DNA of 47,548 nucleotides from contig SHWZ01000016.1 in assembly GCA_009693575.1 (NCBI GenBank), positions 1 through 47,548 of the forward strand. The letters are read 5' to 3'. The notes below the pieces were generated by a model. That model ran no database searches. It saw only the letters and a program-made list of their open reading frames with translations, and was not told the origin of the DNA. How positions within the stretch are numbered: position 1 is the first letter of the stretch; every line of letters begins with the position of its first letter. Position numbers and translations under genes: made by a program. Shown here in pieces: positions 7,396-17,191 of the stretch. Source of the DNA: Flavobacteriaceae bacterium. GTDB lineage: Bacteria; Bacteroidota; Bacteroidia; UKL13-3.

Positions 7396-8644
7396 ACTTT
7401 TTCTTTTCCAGATCTGCTTTCTTCTTCCGAAGAATATCGGCCTTGTCCTTTATTTCCAATTGATAATACATTTGGAAAGTTGCATTCACAATATCCTTGT
7501 CGTTTGGCTGTAGCTCGTAGGCTTTGTCCAAGAAGGGCTTGGCTTTCATTATCACCGCTTTACGTTGGTTGCTAAGTTCTGTTTTCTTGGTCAGGTAATC
7601 TTTGTTCTTCTCGTTCAGTTGATTTATCTTGTCAATGATTGGATTGGCCTGCAACAAGTACAATGCACCCAGGCTATACAATGCATACGTATCGTTAGGA
7701 TTCAGTTCAACGCACTTCTTGTAGTCAATCTCAGCCAGAGCAGCCATACTATCAGCTTCACGTTGCTTTTTTTCGGCAATGTACTTAACCTTTATATTGT
7801 CGAAGATACTTGCACGGGTGATGATGTAGTTCACATTGTCAGGCTCCGATTCGATAGATTTGTTCAACTTGTCCATCAATCCAGTCAAATCGCCTTTCAG
7901 CTGGTAGATGCGAAGTTCCTCATTTCGCAGATCACCATTTTCAGGGAAAAGTTCACGGCCTTTTTCTATTGTCTTCAATGCATTTGATGTATCCTCCGAC
8001 CTCAATTGCATCTGTTCCATCTGTATGTAAATTGATGGCTCTTTATAGCTTCTATCTATTAGCTTTTGCAAATACTGTCGGGCCTTGGTATTGTCTTTGG
8101 CTGCCATGGCTACCTGGCTACTGAATAATATTATAGAATTTTCGGTCAAATTGTTTTTGGCAAAATCCTTCGCATTATCTACAGGAATTGCTCGCAAAAG
8201 CAAGTCAGCGTATTTCATTGCCATATCGTAATCCTTACGTTCGTAAGCTTTATAGGCTTCATTATAGCAAGCAAAGCCCGCATTTACCAATCCAACTGCC
8301 GAACCACAAGCATTGCCAGCATCATCCACATCTTCCTCAAATTTTTTCTTAATGTCTGTATTTATGCAGTTTATGTATCCTACTAAAGACTTTTCTACAG
8401 CTTCAGTATCCATCTTGGTAAAAGCAGAACTGCCATAGATTCGCTGATAGATTCGCCCACGGAAATACCACATACGCGGGTCGTTGGCTGTTTCAGTGTT
8501 TAAAAAAGCCTTGTCTATTTTTTCCTTGGCCTCTACCATCTCCCCATTCTTGAAATAGGTAATGGCGGATTCGATGTTCACCCGTTGGCTATAGCCAATA
8601 CTGCCCAACAGCATGGCCAATGATAGGATAATGGTTTTCTTCAT
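7394..8644 (-). CDS. Exported tetratricopeptide-repeat protein
   Basis: A 416-residue protein with a signal peptide (MKKTIILSLAMLLGSIGYS, then QRVN). The rest is alpha-helical with TPR-type spacing: for example AYKAYERKDYDMAMKYADL, ALKTIEKGRELFPENGDL, and CVELNPNDTYALYSLGALYL. The C-terminus is Lys-rich (ILRKKKADLEKKK). TPR proteins act as scaffolds for protein complexes; the partner is unknown and a periplasmic location is inferred. It begins 24 bases after the gyrA stop codon, so it is likely co-transcribed with gyrA, and it ends in a strong terminator. Confidence 0.88.
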   Translation of the reverse strand: MKKTIILSLAMLLGSIGYSQRVNIESAITYFKNGEMVEAKEKIDKAFLNTETANDPRMWYFRGRIYQRIYGSSAFTKMDTEAVEKSLVGYINCINTDIKKKFEEDVDDAGNACGSAVGLVNAGFACYNEAYKAYERKDYDMAMKYADLLLRAIPVDNAKDFAKNNLTENSIILFSSQVAMAAKDNTKARQYLQKLIDRSYKEPSIYIQMEQMQLRSEDTSNALKTIEKGRELFPENGDLRNEELRIYQLKGDLTGLMDKLNKSIESEPDNVNYIITRASIFDNIKVKYIAEKKQREADSMAALAEIDYKKCVELNPNDTYALYSLGALYLLQANPIIDKINQLNEKNKDYLTKKTELSNQRKAVIMKAKPFLDKAYELQPNDKDIVNATFQMYYQLEIKDKADILRKKKADLEKKK

Positions 8645-8668
8645 CTTTGAAAATTGGTTTAGGTTGCT

Positions 8669-11293
8669 CTATTCAACGATTGTGCCATCTGTTTGGTTGC
8701 TTTCGTCTCCAGCTTCTCCATCATTTTCTTCTTTGCCGTCACTACCACTTTCCGTATCTATCGGTATTATTTCACCTGTTGGGGCAATTGCCAATCCATC
8801 TATTTCAGTGGTGTCAACTCCCTCCATTCCTTCCACCACTTCCTCTTCTTCTTCTTTGTCCACACGTGCTACGGAGGCTATGCTGTCGCTTTCTTTTATC
8901 TTCACCAAACGCACACCTTGTGTCACTCGGCCTTGTATACGCATCTCAGCCACCGACATCCGAATGGTATATCCCGAGCGGTTAATAATCATCAAATCAT
9001 CCTCGTCGCTCACGTCCATTATGGCTACCAGCTTGCCAGTCTTATCAGTGATGTTCATGGCTTTCACACCTTTGCCACCACGTCCGGTTATGCGGTATTC
9101 GTCCACTTCTGAACGTTTGCCGTAACCCTTTTCACTCACCACCATGATGTGGCGGGTTTGGTCGGCAAGCGAAACGATACCTATTACTTCATCACCTTCG
9201 CCAAGTCGCATGCCTTTCACCCCGGTAGCACCTCTGCCCATCGCCCTGAATTTGTTTTCGTTGAAACGGATAGCACGGCCGTCGTTAGATGCCAATAATA
9301 TTTCGCAATTGCCATTAGTCAGCTTTACGTTCAATAGTTCATCGTCTTCACGGATGTTGATGGCGTTAATTCCGTTGCTACGTGGGCGACTGTAAGCTTC
9401 AAGGGTTGTCTTTTTGATTATACCTTTCTTGGTACACATCACTATGAAGTTGCTATTGATGTATTCCTCGTCTTCCAGTGTTTTGATATTGATAACCGCA
9501 CGAATCTTGTCTTCGCCGGGTATGTTTATCATGTTTTGAATTGGACGGCCTTTTGTGTTTTTGGCTCCTTCTGGAATCTCGTACACACGCAACCAGAAGC
9601 AACGACCATGGTCAGTGAAGAACAGCAGATAATTGTGGTTGCTGGCTATGAAAAGGTGCTCCACAAAATCTTCGTCACGGTGCGACACTCCTTTTTGCCC
9701 ACGCCCTCCCCTACTCTGTGCTCTATACTCAGCTGTTGAGGTGCGTTTGATATATCCCATGCGGCTGATGGTGATTACCATGTCGTCGTCGGCTATTATG
9801 TCTTCCATCCTGAACTCGCCAGCGGCATACTGTATTTCTGTACGGCGTTCGTCACCGTATTTTTCTTTCACTTCCAGCAGTTCTTCTTTGATAATGTTCA
9901 TACGTAAACCTTCGTTGGCCAATATTTCTTCCATCTTTTGAATGAAGTCCATTATCTGAGCGTACTCGTCCTTTATCTTATCCCTTTCAAGTCCTGTCAA
10001 TGTACGCAAACGCATGTCCAATATAGCTTTGCTCTGAATTTCGCTCAAGGCAAAATTGGACATCAAAAGGCTTTGAGCCTCGTTGGGTGTTGGTGCACTG
10101 CGAATGATAGAAATCACTTGGTCTAAATGGTCAAGAGCAACCAGCAAACCTTCCAAAATGTGGGCTCGTTTCTGTGCTTCTGCCAAATCGTATTTGGTAC
10201 GGCGGATAACAACTTCGTGGCGGTGGTTCACAAAATGAACCATCATCTGTTTCAGGTTGAGTTGCTCTGGACGGCCTTTCACTAAGGCTATATTATTTAC
10301 AGAAAATGACGTCTGTAGAGAAGTATATTTATAAAGCTTGTTCAGCACCACTTTGGCCACCGCATCCCGCTTAATGTCATACACGATACGCATTCCATCG
10401 CGGTCGCTTTCGTCACGAATATCCGAAATACCTTCGATCACTTTTTCTTCTATTAGGGCAACGGTTTTCTTTATCAGCTCAGATTTATTTACCTGATAAG
10501 GAATCTGCGTTACAATGATTTGGTCTTTGCCCGTTTTTGAAATTTCAAACGTAGCCACACCTCGCATCATCACACGGCCACGGCCTGTTTCAAAGGCTTC
10601 TTTTACGCCATCATAACCATAAATAATTCCACCCGTTGGAAAGTCGGGAGCTTTCACAAACTTGATAAGTTCTTCGATGGTAATATCATTGTTGTCTATG
10701 TAAGCCACAATACCATCCACCACTTCACTCAGGTTGTGTGGTGGCATATTAGTAGCCATGCCCACAGCTATACCCGATGCTCCATTTATCAACAGGTTCG
10801 GCACCTTGGCTGGCATCACGGTTGGCTCCGTAAGCGAATCGTCAAAGTTTGGACGGAAGTCAACAGTTTCTTTGTCAATGTCCACCATCATTTCCTCGGC
10901 TATCTTGCGAAGACGAGCCTCGGTGTAACGCATGGCAGCAGGTGGATCTCCATCCACGCTGCCAAAGTTTCCCTGGCCATCTACCATCATGTATCGCAAG
11001 TTCCAATGTTGGGCCATCCGCACCATGGTATCGTAAACACTTTGGTCGCCGTGCGGATGATATTTACCCAAAACCTCGCCCACAATACGGGCTGATTTTT
11101 TGTGTGGACGATTGCTGGCCAATCCCAGTCCTGTCATTCCAAATAGTACCCGGCGATGCACTGGTTTCAATCCGTCACGCACATCGGGCAAAGCCCTACT
11201 CACTATCACCGACATTGAATAGTCAATGTAGGCTGTTTTCATTTCATCTTCGATGTTGATTGAGATAATCCGCTCGTTGCTTTCTTCTGCCAT
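8669..11293 (-). CDS. gyrA: DNA gyrase subunit A
   Basis: The 874-residue A subunit of the type IIA topoisomerase that introduces negative supercoils. The breakage-reunion domain has the catalytic Tyr123 ([10 protein letters not shown]). The C-terminal beta-pinwheel has the GyrA box-like motif SRGGRGQKG (527-535), which distinguishes it from ParC, and it ends in an acidic tail (Glu-rich, last 60 residues). In the quinolone-determining region ([10 protein letters not shown]) residue 84, equivalent to E. coli Ser83, is Gln (codon CAA at 11042-11044), while the Asp87 equivalent (Asp88) is kept. The start ATG at 11293 fits the usual N-terminus. The TPR gene follows at once. Confidence 0.98.
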   Translation of the reverse strand: MAEESNERIISINIEDEMKTAYIDYSMSVIVSRALPDVRDGLKPVHRRVLFGMTGLGLASNRPHKKSARIVGEVLGKYHPHGDQSVYDTMVRMAQHWNLRYMMVDGQGNFGSVDGDPPAAMRYTEARLRKIAEEMMVDIDKETVDFRPNFDDSLTEPTVMPAKVPNLLINGASGIAVGMATNMPPHNLSEVVDGIVAYIDNNDITIEELIKFVKAPDFPTGGIIYGYDGVKEAFETGRGRVMMRGVATFEISKTGKDQIIVTQIPYQVNKSELIKKTVALIEEKVIEGISDIRDESDRDGMRIVYDIKRDAVAKVVLNKLYKYTSLQTSFSVNNIALVKGRPEQLNLKQMMVHFVNHRHEVVIRRTKYDLAEAQKRAHILEGLLVALDHLDQVISIIRSAPTPNEAQSLLMSNFALSEIQSKAILDMRLRTLTGLERDKIKDEYAQIMDFIQKMEEILANEGLRMNIIKEELLEVKEKYGDERRTEIQYAAGEFRMEDIIADDDMVITISRMGYIKRTSTAEYRAQSRGGRGQKGVSHRDEDFVEHLFIASNHNYLLFFTDHGRCFWLRVYEIPEGAKNTKGRPIQNMINIPGEDKIRAVINIKTLEDEEYINSNFIVMCTKKGIIKKTTLEAYSRPRSNGINAINIREDDELLNVKLTNGNCEILLASNDGRAIRFNENKFRAMGRGATGVKGMRLGEGDEVIGIVSLADQTRHIMVVSEKGYGKRSEVDEYRITGRGGKGVKAMNITDKTGKLVAIMDVSDEDDLMIINRSGYTIRMSVAEMRIQGRVTQGVRLVKIKESDSIASVARVDKEEEEEVVEGMEGVDTTEIDGLAIAPTGEIIPIDTESGSDGKEENDGEAGDESNQTDGTIVE

Positions 11294-11408
11294 GTTGTTT
11301 AGTTAGTTTCCTATTAGTTTATTTTTTTGAAAATCAGTGTGAAATCAATACTTCCCCTCTCATTAGAAAGCAGCCGCAAATTAGGGATAAAGAAGGTTTA
11401 TTTGGATG

Positions 11409-11428
11409 GATTTTTTCAACAAAAAATC
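11409..11428. terminator. AT-rich inverted repeat between epimerase and gyrA (possible terminator)
   Basis: GATTTTTT (11409-11416), CAAC loop, AAAAAATC (11421-11428): a perfect 8-bp stem just after the end of the polysaccharide operon. It lacks a GC-rich core, so it is a weak terminator candidate. The rest of the 143-base gap holds the unrecognised gyrA promoter. Confidence 0.35.
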
Positions 11429-11436
11429 TTAGAAAA

Positions 11437-12492
11437 TTAAAGCGAAACTTTGTAGTAATCCAAGTACCAATCAATGAAATTTTTGATTCCCGTTTGGATA
11501 GTCGTATTAGGCTTGAAACCCACCGCGTTATACAAAGCGGATGAGTCTGCAAACGTCATGGAAACATCGCCTGCTTGCATAGGCATATAATTAATATCTG
11601 CCTTCTTACCAAGGCAGTTTTCTATCTCATGCAAGTAGTCCATCAGATTCACTGGTGAATTGTTACCAATATTGAAAATACGATAAGGTGCTGTGCTACC
11701 CGACGAGGCTGGATTCTCCAGGTTGTAATCAGCATTTGGCTGCGAAGGCTGGGTAATGAGCCGTTTGATAGACTCAACAATGTCGCCCACATACGTAAAG
11801 TCGCGAATCATTTGACCATTGTTGAATACATTTACTTTATTGCCTTTAATGATTGCATCGGTGAATAGGAATAAAGCCATATCAGGTCTTCCCCAAGGGC
11901 CATATACTGTGAAGAAACGAAGACCAGTAGCGGGTATACCGAACAAGTGAGCATAGGTATGTGCCATTAATTCGTTGCTCTTTTTGGTGGCTGCATACAA
12001 CGACATAGGTTGGTCAGTCACATGGTTTTCATTGAATGGCATTTTGGTGTTCAAACCATACACCGAGGAGGTGCTAGCAAACACCAAATGCTTCACAGGG
12101 TAAGCCCTGCAAGCTTCCAGAATATTCAAAAAACCAGTGATATTACTGCTAATATAAACCTCGGGATTGGTAATTGAATACCTCACTCCGGCCTGTGCCG
12201 CAAGGTGCACGACATAGTCAAATTTTTCTGCTTTGAAAAGTTCGAATACATTTTCCTTGTCTTCCAGTTTCAACTGGATAAACGAAATGCCTGACTTGCC
12301 GATCAATTTTTGATTGAACGAGACTGCCGATTTGTCAATGCCTTGAAACGCTAGCCTATTTAGTTTTAAGTTCGGGTCATAGTAGTCGTTTATCATATCC
12401 AAACCAACTACTTCATGCCCTTGGCTATGCAACAAATTGGCAAGGTGAAAACCTATAAAACCTGCAGTGCCTGTTACTAAAACCTTTGCCAT
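11437..12492 (-). CDS. NAD-dependent nucleotide-sugar epimerase (UDP-glucuronate 4-epimerase/CapI type)
   Basis: A 351-residue extended short-chain dehydrogenase that interconverts nucleotide sugars at C4. The NAD-binding motif is TGTAGFIG (residues 7-14); the catalytic serine region is FASTSSVYG and the Tyr-x3-Lys motif is YAATKK. The early block LDMINDYYDPNLKLNRL and the motif RFFTVYGPWGRPDMALFLF are typical of UDP-glucuronate 4-epimerases (CapI, LspL) rather than GalE. It is the last gene of a four-gene operon, 4 bases after the dehydrogenase that would supply a UDP-uronic acid. The exact substrate (GlcA or N-acetylated uronate) is inferred, not shown. Confidence 0.9.
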   Translation of the reverse strand: MAKVLVTGTAGFIGFHLANLLHSQGHEVVGLDMINDYYDPNLKLNRLAFQGIDKSAVSFNQKLIGKSGISFIQLKLEDKENVFELFKAEKFDYVVHLAAQAGVRYSITNPEVYISSNITGFLNILEACRAYPVKHLVFASTSSVYGLNTKMPFNENHVTDQPMSLYAATKKSNELMAHTYAHLFGIPATGLRFFTVYGPWGRPDMALFLFTDAIIKGNKVNVFNNGQMIRDFTYVGDIVESIKRLITQPSQPNADYNLENPASSGSTAPYRIFNIGNNSPVNLMDYLHEIENCLGKKADINYMPMQAGDVSMTFADSSALYNAVGFKPNTTIQTGIKNFIDWYLDYYKVSL

Positions 12493-12496
12493 TTTT

Positions 12497-13789
12497 TTAT
12501 AGGCTCCAGTAGCCCAGCTCTTTTGTTTGGTTACGGTATATTCCCTTCACATCTACAAGTAGTGAATTATTGGTAGTTATAGATTTGAAATAAGCTTGGT
12601 CGAGCGAAGTGTATTCGTTGTGATTGACTGCCACTATCACTGCATCATAATCAGTACCAATTGGCGATAGCGAGAATCCATACTCATGATTCAATTCGTC
12701 ACTGTTGGCCTGTGGATCTGCTACTTCTATTTTTACATTGTAGTTTTTTAATTCATTGATAATGTCGGCCACTTTTGAGTTGCGTATGTCGCTCACATTT
12801 TCCTTGAAAGTAGCCCCCATCACCAATATGCGTGAGTTCTTTATTTCTTTTCCCAATTTTAGCAGTCCTGTAATTGTTTCTTTAGCTATGTAGTTGCCCA
12901 TGCTATCGTTTATACCACGTCCAGCCAATATCACTTTGCTTTGGTAGCCTAATTCGGCTGCTTTGTAGGTAAGGTAGTAGGGGTCAACCCCGATACAGTG
13001 GCCACCAACCAATCCAGGAAAAAACTTGAGAAAGTTCCATTTTGTTCCGGCAGCTTCGAGCACATCGTAGGTGTTGATACCCATTTTATTGAAGATGAGC
13101 GAAAGCTCATTCATCAGTGCAATGTTCACGTCACGTTGTGTATTCTCAATTATTTTGGCGGCTTCGGCTACTTTCAGGCTTGGAGCTTTATGTATTCCAG
13201 CAGTAATAATTGAACCATAAACTTGTGCCACAGTTTCCAAACACTCCGCATCACTGCCACTCACGACCTTCAATATTTTAGTAAGCGTATGCTCCTTGTC
13301 GCCAGGATTAATCCTTTCAGGTGAGTAGCCAACTTTAAATTCTAGATTAAATTTCAAACCCGATTCCATTTCCAAAATTGGAATACAATCTTCTTCCGTG
13401 CAACCTGGATAAACGGTAGATTCGTACACCACAATATCACCTTTCTTCAAGACTCTACCCACCGTGGTCGAAGCTCCAATCAATGGTTTCAGGTCGGGGT
13501 TAGTGTGCTCATCAATTGGTGTTGGAACTGCCACTACAAAGAATGTGGCCTCTTTCAGATCAGAGGGATCGGCAGTAAAATAGATGTCGCAACCTTCGAA
13601 AGCTGATGATTCCAACTCATTGCTGGGGTCAATCCCCCTCCGCATCAGGTCAACCCGCTCTTGGTTGATATCAAACCCAACAACTGAATACTTACGGGCA
13701 AACTCAAGAGCTATTGGAAGTCCAACATACCCGAGCCCAATCAGTGCAATCTTGGATTCCTTCTTGATTAAACTATTGTACATCGTCAA
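12497..13789 (-). CDS. Nucleotide-sugar 6-dehydrogenase (UDP-N-acetyl-hexosamine dehydrogenase, WbpO/TviB type)
   Basis: A 430-residue NAD-dependent dehydrogenase that oxidises C6 of a UDP-sugar to a uronate. The Rossmann motif is IGLGYVGLP (17-25); the active site has Cys265 in GGHCIGVDPYYL; other family blocks are VPTPID, ESTVYPG, YSPERINPGD and NTQRDVNIALMNE. The NTQRDVNIA pattern and length fit the UDP-GlcNAc/GalNAc dehydrogenases (WbpO, TviB, VipA) better than UDP-glucose dehydrogenases. The start ATG at 13789 touches the upstream stop; an ATG at 13783 is the alternative. It works with the epimerase next to it to supply an acidic sugar for the surface polysaccharide. Confidence 0.9.
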   Translation of the reverse strand: MTMYNSLIKKESKIALIGLGYVGLPIALEFARKYSVVGFDINQERVDLMRRGIDPSNELESSAFEGCDIYFTADPSDLKEATFFVVAVPTPIDEHTNPDLKPLIGASTTVGRVLKKGDIVVYESTVYPGCTEEDCIPILEMESGLKFNLEFKVGYSPERINPGDKEHTLTKILKVVSGSDAECLETVAQVYGSIITAGIHKAPSLKVAEAAKIIENTQRDVNIALMNELSLIFNKMGINTYDVLEAAGTKWNFLKFFPGLVGGHCIGVDPYYLTYKAAELGYQSKVILAGRGINDSMGNYIAKETITGLLKLGKEIKNSRILVMGATFKENVSDIRNSKVADIINELKNYNVKIEVADPQANSDELNHEYGFSLSPIGTDYDAVIVAVNHNEYTSLDQAYFKSITTNNSLLVDVKGIYRNQTKELGYWSL

Positions 13790-16357
13790 CTATTCGTCTT
13801 TCTGTATGCGGATATTGAGCATTTTCTTCAGTGATTTCATAGCCCTATCAATCCAACGCCTAGGTTTATGGTCTTCCTCATAATATCCGTAACCACCGTA
13901 TCCGTAGCCATATCCATAACCACCATAGCCTCCATATCCTCCATATCCTCCACCTGAACTACCGTAACCACCGTATCCACCGTATCCACCGTAACCACCG
14001 TATCCACCGTACCCTCCATATCCATAACCATACCCATAGGATGATCCATAACCGTAACTATAACCATAACGATAGCTTCGTGAATAAATTTTCGAGTCAT
14101 TCAAAACAATACAGGTATTCTTCAGTTTCCTAGTCTCAACTAATCCGTTGATTGCTTGCAAGTAATTAAGCCTTGAATAATTCTCCCTCATTACATAGAT
14201 GTTCACATTGGAATAATCCATCAAAAGCACAGCATCAGTAACCAGACCCAGAGGAGGTGTGTCAAGAATGATGTAGTCATAAATACCTTTAAGTTCCTCA
14301 ATCAACTGAGGTAATTTTTCGCTTGAAATTAACTCGGCTGGATTTGGAGGAATAGGTCCCGATGGAATAAAGTCAAGATTCTCAATAAATGTTTGATTAA
14401 TTATGTCCTCTTTACTAGTTTTCCCAATCAGGTAATTTGTGACACCAATATCATTCTTTAACTTAAAATCTGAATAAAGTTTAGGCTTTCTAAGGTCAAG
14501 TCCAAGCAGCACAACTTTTTTATTGCTCATCGCAAAAATACTAGCCAGGTTGGTTGAGAAAAACGATTTCCCTTCACCTCCCACAGTAGATGTAACAAGA
14601 ATTACTTTTCTTTCAACATCACTAGCAAGATATTGCAAATTGGTACGAATCGACCTGAATGACTCTGCAATGTGCGATTTTGGGCTTTCCTTTACAATAA
14701 GGTTTGTTTTCTTAAAATTGTGACTGATAATTCCTATCAATGGAACGAGTGCAGTTTTCTCAATTTGGAACCTATTCCTTACTTTATCATCAATTAAATT
14801 AATCACATACACTAGAACAGAGGGTAAAATAATAGATAGAAATATTGCAATTGTATTATTCTGACTCCGATTAGGTGATATTTTTCCGCTTCTATGAGCT
14901 TTGTCCAATACCTTATTTTCAGCCACATTCGCAGATTTTGTTATTCCCAATTCCGCCTTTTTTTCCAATAAATACAGGTATAGGTTTTCACTTATTGTAA
15001 ATCGTCGTTGAATTGAAACGAGTTCCCTTTCCTTTTGAGGTACCCCTTTCAGTACTTGCTCAAAATTTACCAGCTGCCTGCCAAGGGTTTGAATAGAGCT
15101 AAGTATACTCTTTTTAGCATTTTGGACATTCTCCAACAAAGCTTTTCTTGCATCTTCAATTTGATTATTTAATGCAATAATTGACGGATTTTTTTCAGTA
15201 CCAGATAACTTGTTAGCATTTTTTTCAAATTGCAATTGCTTTAGCTTGTCAAAAAGTGGCAGTACCAATGGTTCCTCAATACCCATTAATGAAGGAGCAA
15301 GAGATGCTATGTCTTTTTTATTTAGAACATAATCATACAATAAATTTAAGGAATTTAATTTGAACTCGATTAACTGCTTTTCGTCCTCAACCTTATTCAT
15401 CCTTGTCAAAAATTCATGCGATTCATCCTTCATGCTCACTAACCCATTGGTTTCTCTATAACTCTCTAAATCTTGTTCTACGTTTGAAAGTGAATTTGAA
15501 ATTTCCTCTAATTGGCTATCTATAAAATCTAATGTTTGTTCTGATATTTTATTTTTTTCGTTGAGCTCACGATCAATGTATGTTTCGCATAATTGGTTCA
15601 AAAAGTCTGTGGATTTTGCATGGTTTGGCCCTTCAAGTGAAATATCAAGAACAGAGGTCTCCTTGATATTCTTAATTTTCATAGCACTTTGATAAAAATT
15701 TATCAATGCCTCCTTAGAATTAAGAATAAACTTGTACTCTCTAGGAATTTCAAAAAAATTCTTTTTAATTGTGTCTGATAAATGAACTACAAAATCAGCT
15801 GCTAGTGTATGTACTATTTGGCCATAATTATATAGCTCCTTAATTACTCCCTTCTGGTCAGATGTAGCATAAACTAACTGAAATCGTTTGTTATCAACAG
15901 TGTAAATAAAGAAAGGAACCCCGAAATAAGTGGAATCTTTTACGTTGTGCTCTATTCTAAAGGGAGCATTTTTGTAAAGCTCTTTTGATTTTACTCTACC
16001 TACTTCATATATGTTAATGAACATATCGAGGCGATCAATAACTGAAGCCAGCATACCTCTAGATAACAAAATTTGAACTTCATCGCTAATATTTGTTGAG
16101 TAATTTAAAAATGAAAGCGTCTTATCGTCGAGAAGATTATTTCCGTTATTTTTGTTTTTTTGATCGTTCTTAATAAGTATGGTAGCAGATACTTTATAAA
16201 TTGGCGTAGAGTACTTATTAATAAGAAATGCTATGCTGAAACAAAGGATGAAGGCCAATACATAAAAGTACCAATTCTTGATTACAATATAAATGATTGG
16301 TCTAAAACTATATTTCTGACCAATTCCACCCAATTGCATTTCTTCTTGTGTTGCCAT
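13790..16357 (-). CDS. Wzc-like polysaccharide co-polymerase / tyrosine autokinase with Gly-Tyr-rich tail
   Basis: An 855-residue inner-membrane protein of the BY-kinase class that sets chain length and export of exopolysaccharide. Layout: first membrane helix about 28-46, a large periplasmic Wzz domain with coiled coil (about 265-470), a second membrane helix about 502-522, then a cytoplasmic kinase. Kinase motifs are Walker A GGEGKS (593-598), Walker A' (VVLLGLDLRKPK, 615-626) and Walker B (IILDTPP, 696-702). The usual short Tyr cluster is replaced by a 65-residue Gly/Tyr tail (762-826, 25 Tyr, six GGY in a row at 781-798), followed by EED and a basic end (KPRRWIDRAMKSLKK). The gene is more AT-rich than its neighbours in the middle. 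Confidence 0.93.
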   Translation of the reverse strand: MATQEEMQLGGIGQKYSFRPIIYIVIKNWYFYVLAFILCFSIAFLINKYSTPIYKVSATILIKNDQKNKNNGNNLLDDKTLSFLNYSTNISDEVQILLSRGMLASVIDRLDMFINIYEVGRVKSKELYKNAPFRIEHNVKDSTYFGVPFFIYTVDNKRFQLVYATSDQKGVIKELYNYGQIVHTLAADFVVHLSDTIKKNFFEIPREYKFILNSKEALINFYQSAMKIKNIKETSVLDISLEGPNHAKSTDFLNQLCETYIDRELNEKNKISEQTLDFIDSQLEEISNSLSNVEQDLESYRETNGLVSMKDESHEFLTRMNKVEDEKQLIEFKLNSLNLLYDYVLNKKDIASLAPSLMGIEEPLVLPLFDKLKQLQFEKNANKLSGTEKNPSIIALNNQIEDARKALLENVQNAKKSILSSIQTLGRQLVNFEQVLKGVPQKERELVSIQRRFTISENLYLYLLEKKAELGITKSANVAENKVLDKAHRSGKISPNRSQNNTIAIFLSIILPSVLVYVINLIDDKVRNRFQIEKTALVPLIGIISHNFKKTNLIVKESPKSHIAESFRSIRTNLQYLASDVERKVILVTSTVGGEGKSFFSTNLASIFAMSNKKVVLLGLDLRKPKLYSDFKLKNDIGVTNYLIGKTSKEDIINQTFIENLDFIPSGPIPPNPAELISSEKLPQLIEELKGIYDYIILDTPPLGLVTDAVLLMDYSNVNIYVMRENYSRLNYLQAINGLVETRKLKNTCIVLNDSKIYSRSYRYGYSYGYGSSYGYGYGYGGYGGYGGYGGYGGYGGYGSSGGGYGGYGGYGGYGYGYGYGGYGYYEEDHKPRRWIDRAMKSLKKMLNIRIQKDE
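13964..14017. repeat. Tandem 9-base repeat coding GGY x6
   Basis: Six consecutive near-identical 9-base units (plus strand CCACCGTAT/CCACCGTAA variants) code Gly-Gly-Tyr six times within the tail of the Wzc-like kinase. Similar but less regular units extend over 13880-14074. Third-position variation between units shows that the repeat is not brand new. Confidence 0.8.
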
Positions 16358-16360
16358 TCT

Positions 16361-17116
16361 TTACGGTGTTCTAAGTATATTAGTTATAATAAGAATAGTA
16401 TTGATTACAGATGTCATGAAAACAAGTTGTTGGGTTCTTGCAAAAAAACGCTTCGCTTTGTAAGGTGTGACCACCACTATATCATTGCTTTGCAAATAAT
16501 AGCCTTCAGATTTGAAAACCGTGGCTGAAGCCAAATCTATATTGAAGACTTTAATTTTACCTTCAAACTCACGTAAAACTCTAATCTCAGTTCTCTTGCC
16601 TTGGTCATCTATATCTCCACACAAAGCCAATGCCTCAAGTAAATTGATTTTATCACCATTTATTTGTTTCATTCCAGGTAACAGAACCTCTCCCAAAACG
16701 GAGATGTTAAATTTGATAATACTCACCCTCACAAATGGATTAACATAATAATTTTTTAACTTATTAACTAAGGTGTCATTAAGTTGCCCATCCAGCATAC
16801 CAACCACTTTTATCCTTCCAATTAATGGGAATGTAATAGTACCAGTTGATGGGATTAAATAAACACTACCTGTGTTATCAGATGCTTCCTTTTTTTGCAT
16901 CACATTCATATCCATCGCATTATCAGATGTAATAAGTATTTCTAAAACATCACCTACGGCTAATATGTGGTCAGGGATTGGAATGACTTGCATATCATTC
17001 TGAACAGAATCAGTTTGTATAGCCTTATTCTTTTTGTAAAAGTAAACGTAATCACGCTGCGGGATGCAGGATGATAGCAATGAAAATACAAGTAAACTGA
17101 GGAAAATTCTTCGCAT
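16361..17116 (-). CDS. Polysaccharide export lipoprotein (Wza/OtnA-like)
   Basis: A 251-residue outer-membrane lipoprotein of the polysaccharide biosynthesis/export (PES/SLBB) family, which forms the exit channel for exopolysaccharide. The ATG at 17116 is used because it yields a lipoprotein signal with lipobox LSSC (Cys17) and has a promoter in front; the frame could extend to 17167. The PES domain (HILAVGDVLEILI, GTITFPLIGRIKVVGM) is followed by an SLBB domain (VRVSIIKFNISVLGEVLLPGM, GDKINLLEALALCGD). The C-terminus ends in a hydrophobic segment (VFMTSVINTILIITNIL), as in Bacteroidota members. First gene of the operon, 3 bases before the kinase gene. Confidence 0.92.
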   Translation of the reverse strand: MRRIFLSLLVFSLLSSCIPQRDYVYFYKKNKAIQTDSVQNDMQVIPIPDHILAVGDVLEILITSDNAMDMNVMQKKEASDNTGSVYLIPSTGTITFPLIGRIKVVGMLDGQLNDTLVNKLKNYYVNPFVRVSIIKFNISVLGEVLLPGMKQINGDKINLLEALALCGDIDDQGKRTEIRVLREFEGKIKVFNIDLASATVFKSEGYYLQSNDIVVVTPYKAKRFFARTQQLVFMTSVINTILIITNILRTP

Positions 17117-17136
17117 TAAGGTACAGAAACAGAGGG

Positions 17137-17167
17137 CAAAAATACGTTTGTTGCCCCCCGTTTCCAA
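17137..17167 (-). promoter_or_regulatory. Promoter of the exopolysaccharide operon
   Basis: On the minus strand TTG (17165-17167), 20 nt, then TATTTTTG (17137-17144): a full match to the Bacteroidota promoter pattern. The -7 box lies 20 nt before the chosen ATG of the Wza-like gene, which also supports that start. Confidence 0.7.
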
Positions 17168-17191
17168 ATCCGATTGAAAGTTAGTACTTAC

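Noticed and set aside
8613-9125. Long plus-strand ORFs opposite gyrA
   Set aside because: They are antisense shadows of a well-conserved gene; the translations are low-complexity Ser/Pro/Thr-rich text without family motifs.
8669-11293. ParC (topoisomerase IV subunit A) instead of GyrA
   Set aside because: The C-terminal pinwheel contains a GyrA-box-like motif (SRGGRGQKG) and the full GyrA length and acidic tail.
11334-11552. A 72-codon minus-strand ORF overlapping the epimerase end
   Set aside because: It is out of frame with the clear epimerase gene and has no recognisable protein features.
13880-14074. Regular short repeats that might suggest a CRISPR-like or satellite array
   Set aside because: The units are 9 bases with no spacers and lie in frame within the Wzc-like gene, coding GGY; this is a protein-coding tandem repeat.
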